Positions 48,327 through 49,697 of a DNA stretch of 49,697 nucleotides are shown piece after piece. The number at the start of each line of letters is the position of its first letter. The first letter of the stretch is position 1. Where the stretch lies: positions 1 through 49,697 of the forward strand of contig JAGBBW010000026.1 in NCBI GenBank assembly GCA_017938285.1, given 5' to 3'. Position numbers and translations under genes: made by a program. Under the pieces are notes generated by a model, which searched no databases, was not told the origin of the DNA, and saw only the letters and a list, made by a program, of their open reading frames with translations. This DNA is from Lachnospiraceae bacterium. Lineage in GTDB: Bacteria > Bacillota > Clostridia > Lachnospirales > Lachnospiraceae.

Positions 48327-49016
48327 ATGAAACTACAGATTTTTTACCAGAATCAGCCGGGAATCGAAGTACAGACTATTTCTGTACTGGCATCTTTTTG
48401 CAGCTATCATCCTGATTCCGCTGTTATGCAGCCATCCGAAAACGGCTGGGTCTATGAAACAGAACTTGCCCCCGGTGATTATTACTACAAATTTTTAATC
48501 AACGGCACGTTGCTGTTAAACGACCCTCTGGCAAACTGTTATGCCCCAAGGAACGAATCCGAAGAAGAACTGTGGTCATTTCTGCGTGTGGGACCTTCGG
48601 GAGAACGGCTGTATAACAGCACATCATACCCTGTGTATCTGGAGGATTACCGGTTATCCGGTTCCTTCACGGAAGGAACCGTGATAAACCGCCGCCAGTT
48701 CAGTGCAGAACTGGACAAAAAGATAGTTGCCGGATTTGGATTCCGAAATACAGAAGGCGTACATACTGTTACTGTACTATGGACCGGTCCGGACAATACT
48801 CCAAGGGAATATGCGGAAGCTGTCCTTGGACCACAGGAAACACCGGAACAGCTGGAGCGTCTCTGGTTCTGGCTGGATACCGAAGCCCTGGAACAGCCGG
48901 AAGGTGTATGGACCCTGCTGCTTTTTATTGATGGTGCTTATGTACTGGAAGACCGGTTCCAGATCGGGAATGCCCTTTCCTATTCCCGGGATGGTACGGT
49001 AAATAACCGGTACTAA
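48327..49016 (+). CDS. Protein with N-terminal CBM48-like (E-set) domain, unknown function
   Basis: The 229-residue protein has no signal peptide. Residues about 20-75 (NGWVYETELAPGDYYYKFLI, then NGTLLLNDPLANCY) match the E-set/CBM48 pattern seen in glycogen-branching enzymes and AMPK beta subunits, where a Trp and a 'YYYKF' strand bind starch-like glucan. The rest is a second beta-rich domain (about 105-225) with HTVTVLWTGPDN and WTLLLFIDGAYVLEDRF. I do not recognise the whole. AGGAG precedes the ATG at 11 bases. The next frame begins 32 bp behind it and probably shares the transcript. Confidence 0.65.
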   Translation: MKLQIFYQNQPGIEVQTISVLASFCSYHPDSAVMQPSENGWVYETELAPGDYYYKFLINGTLLLNDPLANCYAPRNESEEELWSFLRVGPSGERLYNSTSYPVYLEDYRLSGSFTEGTVINRRQFSAELDKKIVAGFGFRNTEGVHTVTVLWTGPDNTPREYAEAVLGPQETPEQLERLWFWLDTEALEQPEGVWTLLLFIDGAYVLEDRFQIGNALSYSRDGTVNNRY

Positions 49017-49048
49017 CGAAAAATGGGAGAAAGAAGGAGAAGACATCA

Positions 49049-49697
49049 ATGGCAGTCAGATTTACTTCAACAGCCAGCCGTTATTCCACCGTGGCAGTGA
49101 CGCTGGCCGGAAGAAATACCAGTGGACAGACTACTGCTGCAAGGGTAAACGCGGCAGCAAAAAAAACTGCGGCAGCGAAAACAGGCAGTACAACCAGAAA
49201 TACTGTAACAGCAAAAACCACTTCCGTGGTAAAAAACAGTACAGCAGCCAAAAGAACGGTTTCAAAAACAACAAAAACAGCAGGCAGCAAAGGAACTTCC
49301 GCTTATACATCCGCCATAAACGCCGGAAAAAAAGCAACCTCATCCAAGGCAGGTTCTGTTGCCAGTGCTGCGGCAAAAACCGTTGTCAGTGCTTCTGTTG
49401 CAGCAAAAACCTACAATGCAAAGACAAAGACAGCAGGGAAGACATCAACCAAAACCATAACCCAGACAAGACAGACCCAGTCTGTCCGTCCATCCACCCA
49501 AAGCGGTCTGATAAAAACAAGTAATTCCGTGGAAGAACAGACTTCTAAGAAAAAAGGAAACGGCATCAGTTCCTTTTGTAACACTGCCTCCCAGGTAATT
49601 AACGGAATGACGTTTTCGGAAAAAGTACATACCGCACTGGATGTAGTGGGAATGGTTCCTGTGCTTGGTGAAGTCTGTGACGCAACCAATGCGGTAA
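49049..49697 (+). CDS. N-terminal part of a possible polymorphic-toxin-like protein (runs off the window)
   Basis: From ATG 49049, with AAGGAGA upstream, the frame stays open to the end of the window (216 residues, no stop). Residues 1-150 are extremely rich in Lys, Ala, Thr and Ser (for example AAAKKTAAAKTGSTTRNTV), without a signal peptide or membrane helix. The last visible part becomes ordinary: SFCNTASQVINGMTFSEKVH and then TALDVVGMVPVLGEVCDATN. The latter matches the 'DVxGxxPxxGExxDxxNA' segment found before C-terminal toxin domains of polymorphic toxins and related secreted proteins. The toxin end and any immunity gene lie outside the window. Confidence 0.6.
   Translation, partial: MAVRFTSTASRYSTVAVTLAGRNTSGQTTAARVNAAAKKTAAAKTGSTTRNTVTAKTTSVVKNSTAAKRTVSKTTKTAGSKGTSAYTSAINAGKKATSSKAGSVASAAAKTVVSASVAAKTYNAKTKTAGKTSTKTITQTRQTQSVRPSTQSGLIKTSNSVEEQTSKKKGNGISSFCNTASQVINGMTFSEKVHTALDVVGMVPVLGEVCDATNAV

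Noticed and set aside
1-49697. Prophage or integrated island boundaries
   Set aside because: No integrase, phage structural gene, tRNA attachment site or clear composition break was seen; only one small non-coding element and gene remnants were found.

Overview
The window looks like a chromosomal segment of a motile gut-type Clostridia, most probably a Lachnospiraceae member (Roseburia/Eubacterium-like). The grounds are moderate GC, AAGGAGG-type ribosome sites, textbook sigma-A promoters with 17-bp spacers, four chemoreceptors, cyclic-di-GMP-I riboswitches, CotH-type kinases, a secreted protein with a transglutaminase domain and a Pro-Thr-rich linker, and Lachnospiraceae-style lipoprotein-based ABC importers. 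No rRNA, tRNA, CRISPR array or intact transposase was seen. No alignment or database search was run; family names come from recognising motifs.

Layout. 1-4.0 kb: tail of an upstream gene, a DUF4143-type AAA ATPase, a small conserved hypothetical and an AlwI/FokI-like type II endonuclease with no methylase beside it. 4.0-9.7 kb: a CotH-like kinase lipoprotein followed by a 1367-residue secreted protein (transglutaminase-like domain, Pro/Thr/Ser tandem repeats, two C-terminal Ig-like repeats). 9.8-13.9 kb: an ATPase remnant, a small membrane protein, a riboswitch-controlled chemoreceptor, a second nearly identical riboswitch in front of a decayed lipase gene, and a multi-hairpin repeat. 13.9-24.5 kb: PHP phosphoesterase, membrane-anchored CotH protein, NhaC-type antiporter, response regulator and histidine kinase, then a candidate regulator-activated promoter serving two small lipoproteins and a MacB/FtsX-type ABC transporter. 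A MITE-like element sits in the loop of the terminator that closes this block, just before a small K+-channel-like gene.

25.4-37.4 kb is a coherent glucan locus. It holds a surface GH16 endo-beta-glucanase lipoprotein, two cytoplasmic phosphorylases (one GH161/GH149-like, one GH94 cellobiose/laminaribiose type), a divergent AraC regulator and a binding-protein/two-permease importer. The inferred route is: cut beta-1,3(-1,4)-glucan outside, import the oligosaccharides, and phosphorolyse them to glucose-1-phosphate. It is followed by an 818-residue chemoreceptor whose sensor carries a beta-rich insertion of about 185 residues.

40-48.2 kb: a TetR regulator with a perfect palindromic operator, a multi-TM chemoreceptor, an amino-acid ABC importer on the minus strand whose binding protein looks circularly permuted, and a PurF-like protein lacking the catalytic N-terminal cysteine, apparently co-transcribed with another multi-TM chemoreceptor. 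48.3-49.7 kb: a protein with an N-terminal CBM48-like fold, then an open frame leaving the window whose last visible residues resemble the pre-toxin segment of polymorphic toxins.
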